DNA of 46,437 nt. It comes from Prolixibacteraceae bacterium. Lineage in GTDB: Bacteria > Bacteroidota > Bacteroidia > Bacteroidales > Prolixibacteraceae. Location: NCBI GenBank assembly GCA_016930365.1, contig JAFGGY010000032.1:1-46437 (forward strand), read 5' to 3'. Position numbers and translations under genes: made by a program. Below are positions 8,043 to 18,434 of the stretch, piece by piece; position 1 is the first letter of the stretch, and every line of letters begins with the position of its first letter. The notes under the pieces were generated by a model. The model was not told the origin of the DNA. It did no database searches and saw only the letters and a program-made list of their open reading frames with translations.

Positions 8043-9479
8043 TTACTTTCCTTTGCCCGAAAAACAATTAATAAGAGTGTAAATCAGTATTTTAAAATCG
8101 AGGTAGAGCGAAATGTTTTTCAGGTAAATAATGTCGTAAGGTGCTCTTTCGACCATTTCTTCAATATTCGAAGCATATCCGTATTTTACTTGACCCCATG
8201 AAGTTATACCCGGGCGAATACGTTGAAGCTGAATGTAGTGTGGTGCTTTTTTTCTGATTTCTTCGATGTAGTGTTCTCGTTCAGGGCGGGGACCAACCAG
8301 CGACATATCGCCTTTTATTACATTGTAAAACTGAGGAATTTCGTCGATGTGAGTGCGGCGCATAAATTGACCGAATTTTGTTATTCGCGGATCGTTGGTT
8401 GATGATAGTGCTGGTCCGTTAGGTTCGGCATTAACCACCATACTCCTGAATTTGTAAATAGTGAATTCTTTGCCGTATTTCCCAACACGTTTTTGTTTGT
8501 AAATAATTGGCCCTTTTGATGACGAGCGTATTCCTATATATACGAGTGGGGAAAAAGGTATGAAAATAAGAAGTGCCAGAGCCGAGAAGGTTACATCAAT
8601 AAGCCGTTTCATATTTTCTTGCCATGCCGGCATAATTCCATTCGAAATTTTCACCAAAGGGCTGGAGTAAACGGTGCTCATTTTTACGCTTCCCGAGAGA
8701 ATATCGTACATATCGGGAATAGCTTTAACGGTTATATTCCGATAATCGAGTGCCGACAAAATATGTTGAATTTTATGGTGTTCTGAAGTTTCAATAGCCA
8801 GAATAATTTCTTCAATATTTTCTTTATCAATAATTTGGGGAATGTCGTTTACGTTGCCCAGAAGTTGTATGTGTTTTTCGAGCAGAAGGTCGTTACGTCC
8901 GTTTACTTTTACAAAGCCAACAATCCGGTTTCCTGTTGTGCGCTGGTTCGACGACATTTCGTTGTATAGGTTTACTGCTTGTTCGTTGCTTCCAACAATT
9001 AGAGTATTAAACCCAATTTTTCGTTTCTGAATACGGTGGATGGTTTGGCTCGTTAATATTAGCCGTGGGATAAGGGTTAATACGAAATGTAAGCCAAATA
9101 GAGTAAAGTATAAATTATAATAGTGTTTGTATGTTGCAATTGAGTCGTCGAGAAGTAGGGTGAAAAAGATAATGGTTACTCCAATAATTGTGGTAAAGGC
9201 AGTTTGTCCAAAATCGATAAGCCTCGAACGGCGATATATGTTACGATAAAACCCCGAAACATAATAAAACAAAACCCAAAATGCAGGAATAACAAACAGA
9301 GCTATCCAGAAATTCGAATCGATCTTTATGATACCCGTTTGCTGAAAGATTTCATTTTCGATGTAAACTTTACGAAAAATATAAAATAAACTCCATGCAA
9401 TGGCAGCTGCCAAAACATCGAAAGTCATATATCTTGCTACCTGTTTCCGGTTATTCATGCATGTATGAGTGTTGGTCAA
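8043..9479 (-). CDS. Exopolysaccharide polyprenyl-phosphate glycosyl-1-phosphate transferase (WcaJ/WbaP-like)
   Basis: N-terminal TM helices and CoA-binding-like fold, then KRLIDVTFSALALLIFIP, YKQKRVGKYGKEFTIYKFRSM, GDMSLVGPRPERE. Confidence 0.92.
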   Translation of the reverse strand: MTNTHTCMNNRKQVARYMTFDVLAAAIAWSLFYIFRKVYIENEIFQQTGIIKIDSNFWIALFVIPAFWVLFYYVSGFYRNIYRRSRLIDFGQTAFTTIIGVTIIFFTLLLDDSIATYKHYYNLYFTLFGLHFVLTLIPRLILTSQTIHRIQKRKIGFNTLIVGSNEQAVNLYNEMSSNQRTTGNRIVGFVKVNGRNDLLLEKHIQLLGNVNDIPQIIDKENIEEIILAIETSEHHKIQHILSALDYRNITVKAIPDMYDILSGSVKMSTVYSSPLVKISNGIMPAWQENMKRLIDVTFSALALLIFIPFSPLVYIGIRSSSKGPIIYKQKRVGKYGKEFTIYKFRSMVVNAEPNGPALSSTNDPRITKFGQFMRRTHIDEIPQFYNVIKGDMSLVGPRPEREHYIEEIRKKAPHYIQLQRIRPGITSWGQVKYGYASNIEEMVERAPYDIIYLKNISLYLDFKILIYTLINCFSGKGK

Positions 9480-9572
9480 ACGAAAAGGTTGCTTATTGCA
9501 TTTTTTTTAACGCTCGATTTTAAAATAAATTGCGTGCAAAGCTATCTTTTTTTTTATCTTTTTCTAAAAATT

Positions 9573-10409
9573 TCAGGTAAGTATGTTTTCGATTTTATCA
9601 ATGATGTTTAACACCGAATTGTAATGAAAAAGGGTGTACGCAGGTGGCTTGTTTTGAATGATATTAAGTGCAAAAAGCTCTATGTTTTTTACGATCAGTT
9701 CGTTGTAAGTGAATGGTTCACAGGTGAATTTTACTCGGTTGGGGTTTTCAATATAAAATTGAGAAAAATTGAAGGTGAATTTTTCTTTTTGGGTTTGAAA
9801 CATCATGTGATGTTCTTTTCGGGTGGTTTGTTTCAGAATAATGTAAGCAATGGAATGGTCGAACATTTTAAGCCTGATTTTATAAATTGGTTTGCCCTTA
9901 AGCGTTGTGTCCATCGAATTAATGTCGATTTTCTTAACCCGAAATGTGTTTGTTAAACAAATGAACGATAGGGCGTTAATTAGAGTTTGTCTGATGTCGA
10001 TTCGTCGTACAATATTTTTTTCGTACTGTATCAGCTGTGTTTGGTTGTACGTTTGTAAAAAGTCTTCGGTAAGCGGATTTGCAAGTTCGGGTATTTCGCA
10101 AAAGAAGAGGTTATTGGCCTCACGTTGTATGGAAAGCCATTGTTGGGTAATGTTGGAACTTAGCCATTTTTGGTCGGTAAGGTAGATGTTGCATTGATGC
10201 TTGATAGCCGTTTCGATAATGGGTTTTATATTTTTAGGGCAATCGGCAAAAATAATGGCGTTGAAGTTTTTAAAATTGATATAAGGTATTGTAGGATTGT
10301 CCGTCGAAAGAATTACTGTTTCAGCTTTTGAGAAAAAACGCACCTGTTCAAGGTAAGTGGTGTATGTGCTTGCCGATTCTTTTGTTCCTAATATTAAGCC
10401 TTTTATCAT
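9573..10409 (-). CDS. Uncharacterised protein, possible divergent Gfo/Idh/MocA-like fold
   Basis: N-terminal Rossmann-like region with NAIIFADCPKNIKPIIETAIKHQCNIYLTDQ; no EKP motif or intact GxGxxG. Confidence 0.4.
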   Translation of the reverse strand: MIKGLILGTKESASTYTTYLEQVRFFSKAETVILSTDNPTIPYINFKNFNAIIFADCPKNIKPIIETAIKHQCNIYLTDQKWLSSNITQQWLSIQREANNLFFCEIPELANPLTEDFLQTYNQTQLIQYEKNIVRRIDIRQTLINALSFICLTNTFRVKKIDINSMDTTLKGKPIYKIRLKMFDHSIAYIILKQTTRKEHHMMFQTQKEKFTFNFSQFYIENPNRVKFTCEPFTYNELIVKNIELFALNIIQNKPPAYTLFHYNSVLNIIDKIENILT

Positions 10410-10550
10410 TTCTTTTTTTGTTTAAAATGCCGGCAAGTTTTGCATCGGTTGTTTGGAGTCGCTAAAATTATTCGATGTTTGCTTTTTTGCCGGGCTAAAC
10501 AGGTTAACTTTGGATTTGTTTTATTAACGAATATACGACAAAAAAGTTTC

Positions 10551-11195
10551 ATGATTCACGATTCGTTGCAGCATCAGGGAATGCGTCGCAAATTGGTTGA
10601 GGAAGTAGCCCGGAAAGGGATAAGCAGCGAGCCTGTTTTGCAGGCTTTAAGTAAAGTGCCCCGGCATTTGTTTATGGAAAGTGGTTTTGTGAAGTTTGCC
10701 TACAGAGATCAAGCTTTTCCTATTGGCGCCGGGCAAACCATTTCGCAGCCTTATACGGTTGCTTTTCAGTCGCAGCTCTTACAGGTCGAACCCAAACAAA
10801 AAATACTCGAAGTGGGTACCGGTTCGGGATACCAGGCCGCAGTTCTGCTTGAGATGGGCGCTCAGGTTTTCACCATCGAACGTCAACGCGAATTGTATAT
10901 CAAGGTGCAGCAATTGTTGCCGCCTATGGGGTATCATCCGCGTTTCTTTTTCGGCGATGGTTACAAAGGCTTACCAACTTATGGCCCTTTCGATGGTATT
11001 ATTGTAACGGCCGGTGCTCCTTTTATCCCCGAAGATCTAAAACAACAATTGAAAATTGGCGCCCGCCTTGTAATTCCAGTTAGTACGGGCGAACACCAGG
11101 TAATGACAGTGGTTGAGCGTGTAGACGAAAATGTGTACGACGAAAAACAGTATGGATTGTTTAGTTTTGTTCCCTTGTTAAAAGGAACCAATTAA
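10551..11195 (+). CDS. pcm: Protein-L-isoaspartate O-methyltransferase
   Basis: Start MIHDSLQHQGMRRKLVEEV; GAGQTISQPYTVAFQSQLL; ILEVGTGSGYQAAVLLEM; IIVTAGAPFIPEDLKQQL. Confidence 0.94.
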   Translation: MIHDSLQHQGMRRKLVEEVARKGISSEPVLQALSKVPRHLFMESGFVKFAYRDQAFPIGAGQTISQPYTVAFQSQLLQVEPKQKILEVGTGSGYQAAVLLEMGAQVFTIERQRELYIKVQQLLPPMGYHPRFFFGDGYKGLPTYGPFDGIIVTAGAPFIPEDLKQQLKIGARLVIPVSTGEHQVMTVVERVDENVYDEKQYGLFSFVPLLKGTN

Positions 11196-11205
11196 ATTGA
11201 AGAAT

Positions 11206-11841
11206 ATGGAAGTTAAGATATTTACATTTAATCCTTTACAGGAAAATACCTTTGTATTGTACGACGAAACCGGCGAGTGTGTAATCGTCGATCCCGGTTG
11301 TTTTAACGATATCGAGTTCGAAATTCTCGATTCGTTTATAAAGGAGAATAAGCTTCGCCCGGTAAAAATTATCAATACCCATTGTCATTTCGACCATATT
11401 TTTGGCGTAAACCGCTGTCGAAATACCTACGACATACCCTGGGAAGCCCATTCCGATGATGATTTCCTGATATCCTCGGCTACCTCGCAGGCAGCCATGT
11501 TTGGTATGACTATGAGCCCGACCGATAGTGCCGACAAGCATTTAACCGAAACCGACGAGCTTGTATTTGGTACTACGCAGCTTCAAATTATTCATGTTCC
11601 TGGTCATTCGCCGGGTAGCATTTGTTTTTATAACGAAAATGAAGCGACGTTATTAGCCGGCGATGTGCTTTTTAAAGGAAGCATAGGTCGTACCGATTTG
11701 CCTCGTGGCGATTACAATACGCTGCTGAGCGGAATCAAACAAAAAATACTCACCTTGCCCGAAAATACCATTGTGTATCCGGGTCATGGACCGGACACCA
11801 CTATTGCCTTCGAAAAAGCCAGAAATCCTTTTCTTCAGTAA
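11206..11841 (+). CDS. MBL-fold hydrolase (glyoxalase II-like)
   Basis: NTHCHFDHIFGVN, HVPGHSPGSICFY, AGDVLFKGSIGRTDLP, VYPGHGPDTTI. Confidence 0.9.
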   Translation: MEVKIFTFNPLQENTFVLYDETGECVIVDPGCFNDIEFEILDSFIKENKLRPVKIINTHCHFDHIFGVNRCRNTYDIPWEAHSDDDFLISSATSQAAMFGMTMSPTDSADKHLTETDELVFGTTQLQIIHVPGHSPGSICFYNENEATLLAGDVLFKGSIGRTDLPRGDYNTLLSGIKQKILTLPENTIVYPGHGPDTTIAFEKARNPFLQ

Positions 11842-13506
11842 TTAGTAATCGAAACTGCTTCCGCCCAGGAATTCGCGAATCAACGATGTGGGGGGGATTT
11901 CAGAATCATCGACATTTTTGAAGTAGCCCATAAATTTTAAAAGTCGGAGCGATTCGGCAAATTCGGGTTGATTTTCGGGAACCGATTTTAACAGCGGCTC
12001 CAGGTGTTTTTTCAATACAGCAAGCTCGTATAACAGAGCCGAGTTGAACATAACATCGGAGTTTTCCTGGTGTGGAAATATGTTTTTTTCTTCGCCGCGA
12101 CGAACACTTGGCCAACGCCTTATGGTTTCGAGTGCCGAATAGCCCCTGTATCTTGCATCGCGAATAGTACGCCGTATTAAGCGATTGTCGGTTGTTGAAA
12201 TGGGGTTTTGATCGTCGATCGAAATCGATGTTAAAGCTGAAATGAAAATTCTGAAAGTCATTGAGCGGTCAACTTTTGTGATGAGTTCCGGATTCAATGC
12301 ATGAATGCCTTCAATAATAAGAATATCGTCGTTGTTCAGTTGGAGAATCTCACCATCGAAAAAGCGTTTGCCATCGGTAAAACTGAACTTGGGTATTTCA
12401 ACTGCTTCTCCGTCGATAAGTTGTTTGAGCTGTTGATTGAAAAATTCGATATCGATGGCTTCAAGTGCTTCAAAATCGTAGTTGCCGTCATCGTCGAGAG
12501 GAGTGTGTTGACGGTCAACGAAATAGTTGTCGAGCGACAGGGTGTGTGGTCGTAGTCCACAAACCGCTAACTGAACACGCAGGCGTTTGCTAAAGGTTGT
12601 TTTGCCCGACGACGACGGGCCGGCAATAAGGGCAATGCGCGGTCGAGGTGTTTTATCGGAAATGATGGTTGCAATTTCGGCAATCTTTTTTTCGTGCAAG
12701 GCTTCCGAAATTTTTATGATTTCGCCGGCTTTCCCTTGTTTTACGAAGGTGTTTAGTTGGCCTATATCGCCCATTCCTAATATTTCGGCCCAGTCTTTAT
12801 GTTCTCTGAAAATATCGAACAGTTTTTGTTGGTGAACGTAGTCGCGTAAGCGATTAAAAACTTTTTCGCTGGGAAGACGAAGCAACATGCCACCGTTAAA
12901 TTGTTCAAGATCGAAGTTTTGCAGGTATCCGGTTGAGGGTAGCAGGTGGCCGTGGAAGTAATTAACCGCATCGCCCAGGTAATAAACATAGGCGTACAGC
13001 CAACCCGAATCGGCATAGAGGCGAAGTTTATCGTCGAGCCCGTTTTCCATATATTCTTCAAGTACACGGCTAAGTTGTTTGCCTTTGCGCATAAAAGGAA
13101 TGTTTTGCTCTACCATTTCTTTCATGCGGGTTTTAATTTCAAAAACACAGCTTTCGCAATTATCGTGATCCATTCCTTCGATTTCGCAATAGTAGCCTCG
13201 CGATATTGCGTGATCAATTTTCAATTTTACCTCGGGGTATAAATCTCTAACCGCTGCATACATTAAAAAGAAAACCGAACGGATGTACATTCGTTGTCCG
13301 TCGGGGTGGCTGTAATCGATAAACCGGATGTTTTTGGGTTTTACAATGTCGAACGACAGTTCACGTACCTTGTTGTTGACCAGTGCACCACAAATGGGCG
13401 ATTCGGTTTTAATATCAAGATCGGTCGCAATATCCATAAGCGTTGTGCCCAAAGGGTATTGCTTAAACTGGTTTATATTTTCGCAATAAATTTCGATGTT
13501 TCGCAT
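11842..13506 (-). CDS. Nucleoside (uridine) kinase with N-terminal TGS and tRNA_SAD-like domains
   Basis: Start MRNIEIYCENINQFKQYPLGTTLMDIA (TGS); SAD-like middle; IALIAGPSSSGKTTFSKRLRVQL (P-loop), ILIIEGIHALNPELI. Confidence 0.88.
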   Translation of the reverse strand: MRNIEIYCENINQFKQYPLGTTLMDIATDLDIKTESPICGALVNNKVRELSFDIVKPKNIRFIDYSHPDGQRMYIRSVFFLMYAAVRDLYPEVKLKIDHAISRGYYCEIEGMDHDNCESCVFEIKTRMKEMVEQNIPFMRKGKQLSRVLEEYMENGLDDKLRLYADSGWLYAYVYYLGDAVNYFHGHLLPSTGYLQNFDLEQFNGGMLLRLPSEKVFNRLRDYVHQQKLFDIFREHKDWAEILGMGDIGQLNTFVKQGKAGEIIKISEALHEKKIAEIATIISDKTPRPRIALIAGPSSSGKTTFSKRLRVQLAVCGLRPHTLSLDNYFVDRQHTPLDDDGNYDFEALEAIDIEFFNQQLKQLIDGEAVEIPKFSFTDGKRFFDGEILQLNNDDILIIEGIHALNPELITKVDRSMTFRIFISALTSISIDDQNPISTTDNRLIRRTIRDARYRGYSALETIRRWPSVRRGEEKNIFPHQENSDVMFNSALLYELAVLKKHLEPLLKSVPENQPEFAESLRLLKFMGYFKNVDDSEIPPTSLIREFLGGSSFDY

Positions 13507-13742
13507 AGTTGTTATTTTAAAATAGTTCTCTAAAGTAGAAAAGAAAACCGAAATGAAGAAGGAGTATTGTGTAGATTGAAAAAAAAGAATTGGTTGTGAT
13601 AATTTAGAAATAATTGGGAGGCATATTTGTAACAAATGAATAGGGAATGATACTAATCAAAAGTTATAAACGTTAATCATTCGTGATTTTAGCCAATGTT
13701 TATATTGTTATAAATCATTTCGTTCACCAAAAAATATATTTT

Positions 13743-16631
13743 ATGAGAAAAAGTATTTTTAGTTTGATTATCGTGTTGTTTGCATTTGTTCAGTTGAATG
13801 CAGAGAATGCACAAATTCATAAGTATGAGTTAAAAAATGGCTTGACGGTTTATTTGAATGAAGACCATTCTCAACCTACTGTTTTTGGAGCTGTTGTAGT
13901 TAAGGCTGGTGCCAAAGATGACCCCGAAGATGCTACCGGTTTGGCACATTACATGGAGCATGTAATGTTTAAAGGTACACAGGAGCTTGGAACCTGTGAC
14001 TGGGAGGCTGAAAAACCTCACTACGAGCGTATTGTTGAGCTTTACGAAGAGCTGAGAAATACAACCGATGAAGCAAAGAAAGCCGAGTTGAATAAAGAGA
14101 TTAATAAGGAGTCGTTAGCAGCCGGGAAATATGCTATTCCAAACGAGTTTTCGAACATGGTGCAGGCCATGGGCGGAACCAGGCTAAACGCCGGGACCGG
14201 GTATGATTACACCTATTATCACAACTCATTTCCCTCCTTTCAAATACAACGGTGGCTCGATTTATATGCCCATCGTTTTGAAAATCCCGTTTATCGTGGT
14301 TTTCAGTCGGAATTGGAAACGGTTTACGAAGAGAAAAATATGTACTCCGATAATTATATGAGTAATGTAAACAACGATTTTAGAGCGAATATCTTTGGCG
14401 AAGGTAATCCTTACGGAAGACTTATTTTAGGGGAAACTGAGCACTTAAAAAATCCATCGATTAAGCGCATTGTCGAATTTTACAACCAGTTTTATGTTCC
14501 TTCAAATATGGCTTTGATTTTATCGGGCGATATCAATATTGACGAAGTTAAGCCAATGATTGAACAAACTTTTGGAAAATGGGAAGCAACACCACAAGAA
14601 GGTGTCAATAAAGAGCCTGAAAATGTAAAAATTAGCAAAAGTGAAAAGATAAAAGTAAAGAAAACCCCCTTTCCTTTGATTCAAATTGGTTTTCCGGGTG
14701 CCGAATCAGGCAATAAAGATGAATATGTACTCGAAATATGCAACAGTATTTTGTCGAATGACAGTAAAACCGGATTGCTCGATAAATTGGTACTAGAAGG
14801 CGATTTGTATGTTGCCGTTGCCGGACATAGCCAACACAAATTTGCAGGATACTCATCAATTATTGCTGTGCCAACTTTTGATATGAGCCAGATGAAGTAT
14901 GTTTCACTATCGGTTGTTGAAAAAATGATTGATAATGAAATAGAAAAGTTGAAAAATGGAACATTCGACGACTGGTTAATCAACTCCATTAAAGACGAAA
15001 TGATTAGAGAGTATAAAAAGTTGTTCGAATCGCCAGAGAATATGGGAAGTGTTTTGGTTCAACTTTATTCTTACGAAACAAGTCTTGATGAATTTTTTAA
15101 GTACGAAGAACTGATTCGTTCAATCACGAAAGAACAAATAATTGAAGTTGCCAGAAAATATTTTACTGATGATCGCCTGACGTATTTGTCGGACATTGGT
15201 ATTCCTGATAAGGATAAGCTTGAAAAGCCCGAATACGAGATTATTGATCCGGAACCCGGACATCAGTCGGAATATGCAAAACATTTTGAGCGTATTCCTT
15301 TTGCCGAGGTAAAAGAGCATTTTGTTGACTTTGAAAACGATATTGAAGAGACAGACATTGCAGATAAGGTGCATTTATATTATACCGAAAATCCCAAAAA
15401 TGATGTATTCTCGATGACCCTGAAATTTGGAGTAGGAATCGGGGAGATTGAAACGCTTGATTTGGCTACACAACTTATGAATACAGCCGGGGTTATGGCG
15501 CAGTTTACTCCGCAAGAACTTAAACGAGAGTATAGCAAGTTGGGGTGTGCGGTTGATTTTTCGGTTTCGGAAAGCTACTTATATATTGAGCTTGAAGGAA
15601 ACGAAGCGAATTTGGGTAAAGCATGCAATTTGTTGTCGCGTACATTTTTGCTACCACAGTTGGATGAAAAACAGTTGCAAAGCGTAATTGGAGGTGAACT
15701 GGGCTCCCGTCAAAGCGAAAAGGATAATGTAAACATTCAGCAAGCGGCTATGCAATATTTTACCATATATGGCGATAATTCGCCCTACATGAAGAGGATA
15801 AATAATAGTGATTTGCAGGCGCTTACTATTTCAGATTTGACCGGTGCATTTATTTCAGCCACAAATTATGAGGCCAGTATTCATTATGTGGGTAAACTGC
15901 CGTTTGAGCAACTAATTGAAACGTTGAAGGGTAATCTGGCATTGCCGGCTAATCTTAAAGATTCAGAGTCGCCTTACGTCAGGCCTTTGGCAAAGTCCGA
16001 AGATATTATATATTTTTTAAGTAATAAAGATGCCCGTCAAAGTGCCGTTTTTTTGTATGCCGATGGTGCTGCATACAATTTAGCCGAAGAACCGGTGATA
16101 AATGCTTTTAACCAGTATTTTGGAGGTGGTTTTAATGGCTTAGTGTTGCAGGAGTTAAGAGAAAAGCGTTCGTTTGCATATAATGCTGGAGCATACTACA
16201 ATACGCCATCCAAAGTTGGAGAAAAAACATTTTGGGATGGAAGCATAACAACACAATCTGACAAAACAATTGATGCGTTAACCGAATTTATGAAACTGGT
16301 AAATGATATGCCCGATAAGCCAGAACGAATGGAGAATATTAAAAATTACCTTGTGCAGTCGGCTCAGTCATCACGACCTGGCTTTAGAGAGCTGAGCCAG
16401 ACCATTGAATATTGGCGGTTGCAAGGTTATAAGGAAGATCCGAATAAGCAATTGATTTCAAAATACCAGTCGTTAGAATATGATGATATTCGTAAATTTT
16501 ATGAAAATAGTCTTTCGGGTAAGAAAATAACAATAGGAATTGTTGGAAATAACAAAGATGTGGATCAGAAATTATTAAAAGGAATTAGCAAGGTAAAGCG
16601 TATTAGTAGCAGCGGTATATTTACCTATTAA
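13743..16631 (+). CDS. M16 family zinc metallopeptidase (double-domain, insulinase-like)
   Basis: Signal peptide MRKSIFSLIIVLFAFVQLNA; GLAHYMEHVMFKGT (HxxEH); second inactive-like M16 half. Confidence 0.93.
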   Translation: MRKSIFSLIIVLFAFVQLNAENAQIHKYELKNGLTVYLNEDHSQPTVFGAVVVKAGAKDDPEDATGLAHYMEHVMFKGTQELGTCDWEAEKPHYERIVELYEELRNTTDEAKKAELNKEINKESLAAGKYAIPNEFSNMVQAMGGTRLNAGTGYDYTYYHNSFPSFQIQRWLDLYAHRFENPVYRGFQSELETVYEEKNMYSDNYMSNVNNDFRANIFGEGNPYGRLILGETEHLKNPSIKRIVEFYNQFYVPSNMALILSGDINIDEVKPMIEQTFGKWEATPQEGVNKEPENVKISKSEKIKVKKTPFPLIQIGFPGAESGNKDEYVLEICNSILSNDSKTGLLDKLVLEGDLYVAVAGHSQHKFAGYSSIIAVPTFDMSQMKYVSLSVVEKMIDNEIEKLKNGTFDDWLINSIKDEMIREYKKLFESPENMGSVLVQLYSYETSLDEFFKYEELIRSITKEQIIEVARKYFTDDRLTYLSDIGIPDKDKLEKPEYEIIDPEPGHQSEYAKHFERIPFAEVKEHFVDFENDIEETDIADKVHLYYTENPKNDVFSMTLKFGVGIGEIETLDLATQLMNTAGVMAQFTPQELKREYSKLGCAVDFSVSESYLYIELEGNEANLGKACNLLSRTFLLPQLDEKQLQSVIGGELGSRQSEKDNVNIQQAAMQYFTIYGDNSPYMKRINNSDLQALTISDLTGAFISATNYEASIHYVGKLPFEQLIETLKGNLALPANLKDSESPYVRPLAKSEDIIYFLSNKDARQSAVFLYADGAAYNLAEEPVINAFNQYFGGGFNGLVLQELREKRSFAYNAGAYYNTPSKVGEKTFWDGSITTQSDKTIDALTEFMKLVNDMPDKPERMENIKNYLVQSAQSSRPGFRELSQTIEYWRLQGYKEDPNKQLISKYQSLEYDDIRKFYENSLSGKKITIGIVGNNKDVDQKLLKGISKVKRISSSGIFTY

Positions 16632-16657
16632 AAAAAGTTGGATTTATAAAAAGAATT

Positions 16658-16699
16658 ATATCTGGAGTAGATTTGTTAGCTACTCCAGATATTTTTTTT
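16658..16699. terminator. Intrinsic terminator between convergent M16 and C10 genes
   Basis: ATATCTGGAGTAG-N9-CTACTCCAGATAT perfect 13-bp stem plus TTTTTTT. Confidence 0.9.
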
Positions 16700-16706
16700 G
16701 AGAAAA

Positions 16707-18341
16707 TTATTTTTCCACAATCAGCTTTTCAATAGTGATTTTGCCATCAATACTTTCAAATAGAATATAGTATATTCCATTATTTAGTTTTTGAGTATTA
16801 ATAGTTTCCCCCGATATTATGTCTGATTTTTCAAGAATACTACCTGTTTGATTGATGATAGAGTATTTTACAAATTTTTCTGAATTTGCAATTGTAATCT
16901 CATTTTTGGCTGGAATAGGATATATTATCGAATTTTTGGTTGAAATATTAAAAGCATGAGTTGAGTTACGCTTAACTTGAATTTCAAATCTTTTTTTAAA
17001 TGTATTTCCTTCGCTGTCCGTAACAATAATTGTAGCAACCTCTGGATAGGAGCTATTTGTAAGTTCTTCGAGCGTTTTTAATTTCATATTTTCCTCATAA
17101 AATTTTGCAGGAGCATACTCTTCTTGTAAAAATAATTTGTCGCCTAGGACTTCTATAGTAAAGATATCATTTTCAGATTCATCAATTATTTCAATATCAC
17201 CAACAATGGTTCCACCGGGCATTTTTTCGAGAACTGTATTATTGCTAAGTATTATATCGGTAGGCCCCCAGTATGGTTTAGATATACCAATTACAACTTT
17301 TTGATTCGTAGTGAAATCGTGATTACCAGGTGCTACGTCATCAATTGAATAATAACCGTTATATTGTCCACTCCATCCCCAGTTAAAATGAAAAAAACCG
17401 TCTGTAGCGTAACCATCTATGTTAAATGCATGCCCAGCTTCCCCTGTGCCTGGCTTGCCCGAATATATTAATACATTACCATTATCTAATTCGGATTTTA
17501 ACAGTGTTGTCCATTCATTCGTATCTTCATATCTTGATATGGTTTTTACAGATGTTGTGAAGTTAAAATATCGTTGAAATGCAAAAGGAACCCGTGTAGT
17601 ATATGCACCTGAACCATCACCCCCAAAATCCATTTCAACAGCAACTGCGCAGTTATATAGCAGTTGTGCATTATAATCATCAGGTGTATGTAGCGACATT
17701 TTAGACCATTGATATGCAGGTTCTTCGTCGAAATTTGTATATATAGTACCATAAGGAGCCAGTTGGTAACTTTTTTCCCCTTGTGGGCGTTCCGGATACT
17801 GAAGATAATGTAGCACCTGAGCCATAGCTACTGCAACACATCCAACATAAGCTTTTCCGTCAGGTCCCTCATCATATTCAGGACAAAATCGGTTCCATCC
17901 GGAATCCTGATCCCATTCAACTTCTAAAATAGGTTCGACTGAACTTGCCGATTTTAACACAGGAAGTCCATGTTCTTCTAAGATATGCCATTCATTTTTC
18001 CATGTGGTGTTGGTCGAACTGGAATTTATTTGATTTTCTTGTATGTCGAGCCAGTCTTTGATGTTTGTAGTAACTTCTTTTGAGTTAAAAGAGCCCGTAT
18101 GTGAATATGCAATAACAGGACGTGCATTTTTTTTGCCAGAAACCAGTGCCCATCCCCCAGGTGTGAAGTTAACTACAAATATATTATTGTTGCTTCCGTA
18201 TTGTGTTATTGATTTGACAGGATGTTCTGTTCCAAATAAATAATTGGATGCAACTTTTGCTGCCAGTTCCTTTGTGACAGTATTTGCAAACGTATTCAAT
18301 GTAAGGCAAACAAAAAGTGCTATGGTAAAATATTGCTTCAT
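16707..18341 (-). CDS. C10 (streptopain-like) cysteine peptidase with T9SS C-terminal sorting domain
   Basis: Start MKQYFTIALFVCLTLNTFA; GCVAVAMAQVLHYLQYP; GHAFNIDGYATDGFFHFNWGWSGQYNGYYSI; C-terminus YPIPAKNEITIANSEK...LNNGIYYILFESIDGKITIEKLIVEK. Confidence 0.9.
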   Translation of the reverse strand: MKQYFTIALFVCLTLNTFANTVTKELAAKVASNYLFGTEHPVKSITQYGSNNNIFVVNFTPGGWALVSGKKNARPVIAYSHTGSFNSKEVTTNIKDWLDIQENQINSSSTNTTWKNEWHILEEHGLPVLKSASSVEPILEVEWDQDSGWNRFCPEYDEGPDGKAYVGCVAVAMAQVLHYLQYPERPQGEKSYQLAPYGTIYTNFDEEPAYQWSKMSLHTPDDYNAQLLYNCAVAVEMDFGGDGSGAYTTRVPFAFQRYFNFTTSVKTISRYEDTNEWTTLLKSELDNGNVLIYSGKPGTGEAGHAFNIDGYATDGFFHFNWGWSGQYNGYYSIDDVAPGNHDFTTNQKVVIGISKPYWGPTDIILSNNTVLEKMPGGTIVGDIEIIDESENDIFTIEVLGDKLFLQEEYAPAKFYEENMKLKTLEELTNSSYPEVATIIVTDSEGNTFKKRFEIQVKRNSTHAFNISTKNSIIYPIPAKNEITIANSEKFVKYSIINQTGSILEKSDIISGETINTQKLNNGIYYILFESIDGKITIEKLIVEK

Positions 18342-18374
18342 GCTGTTTTTGGTTACAATATAATATTCAAAATA

Positions 18375-18382
18375 CAAAGATA
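18375..18382 (-). promoter_or_regulatory. Possible promoter -7 element for the C10 peptidase
   Basis: Minus strand TATCTTTG about 35 nt upstream of the start; no clear -33 element. Confidence 0.3.
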
Positions 18383-18416
18383 AAAAAACCCAACCTGAAA
18401 AAGTTGGGTTTTTCTA
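18383..18416 (-). terminator. Intrinsic terminator of the SusC/D operon
   Basis: Minus strand AAACCCAAC-TTTTTCAG-GTTGGGTTTTTTT, directly after the stop at 18435. Confidence 0.85.
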
Positions 18417-18434
18417 TTTCGGTTAAATTTCAAT

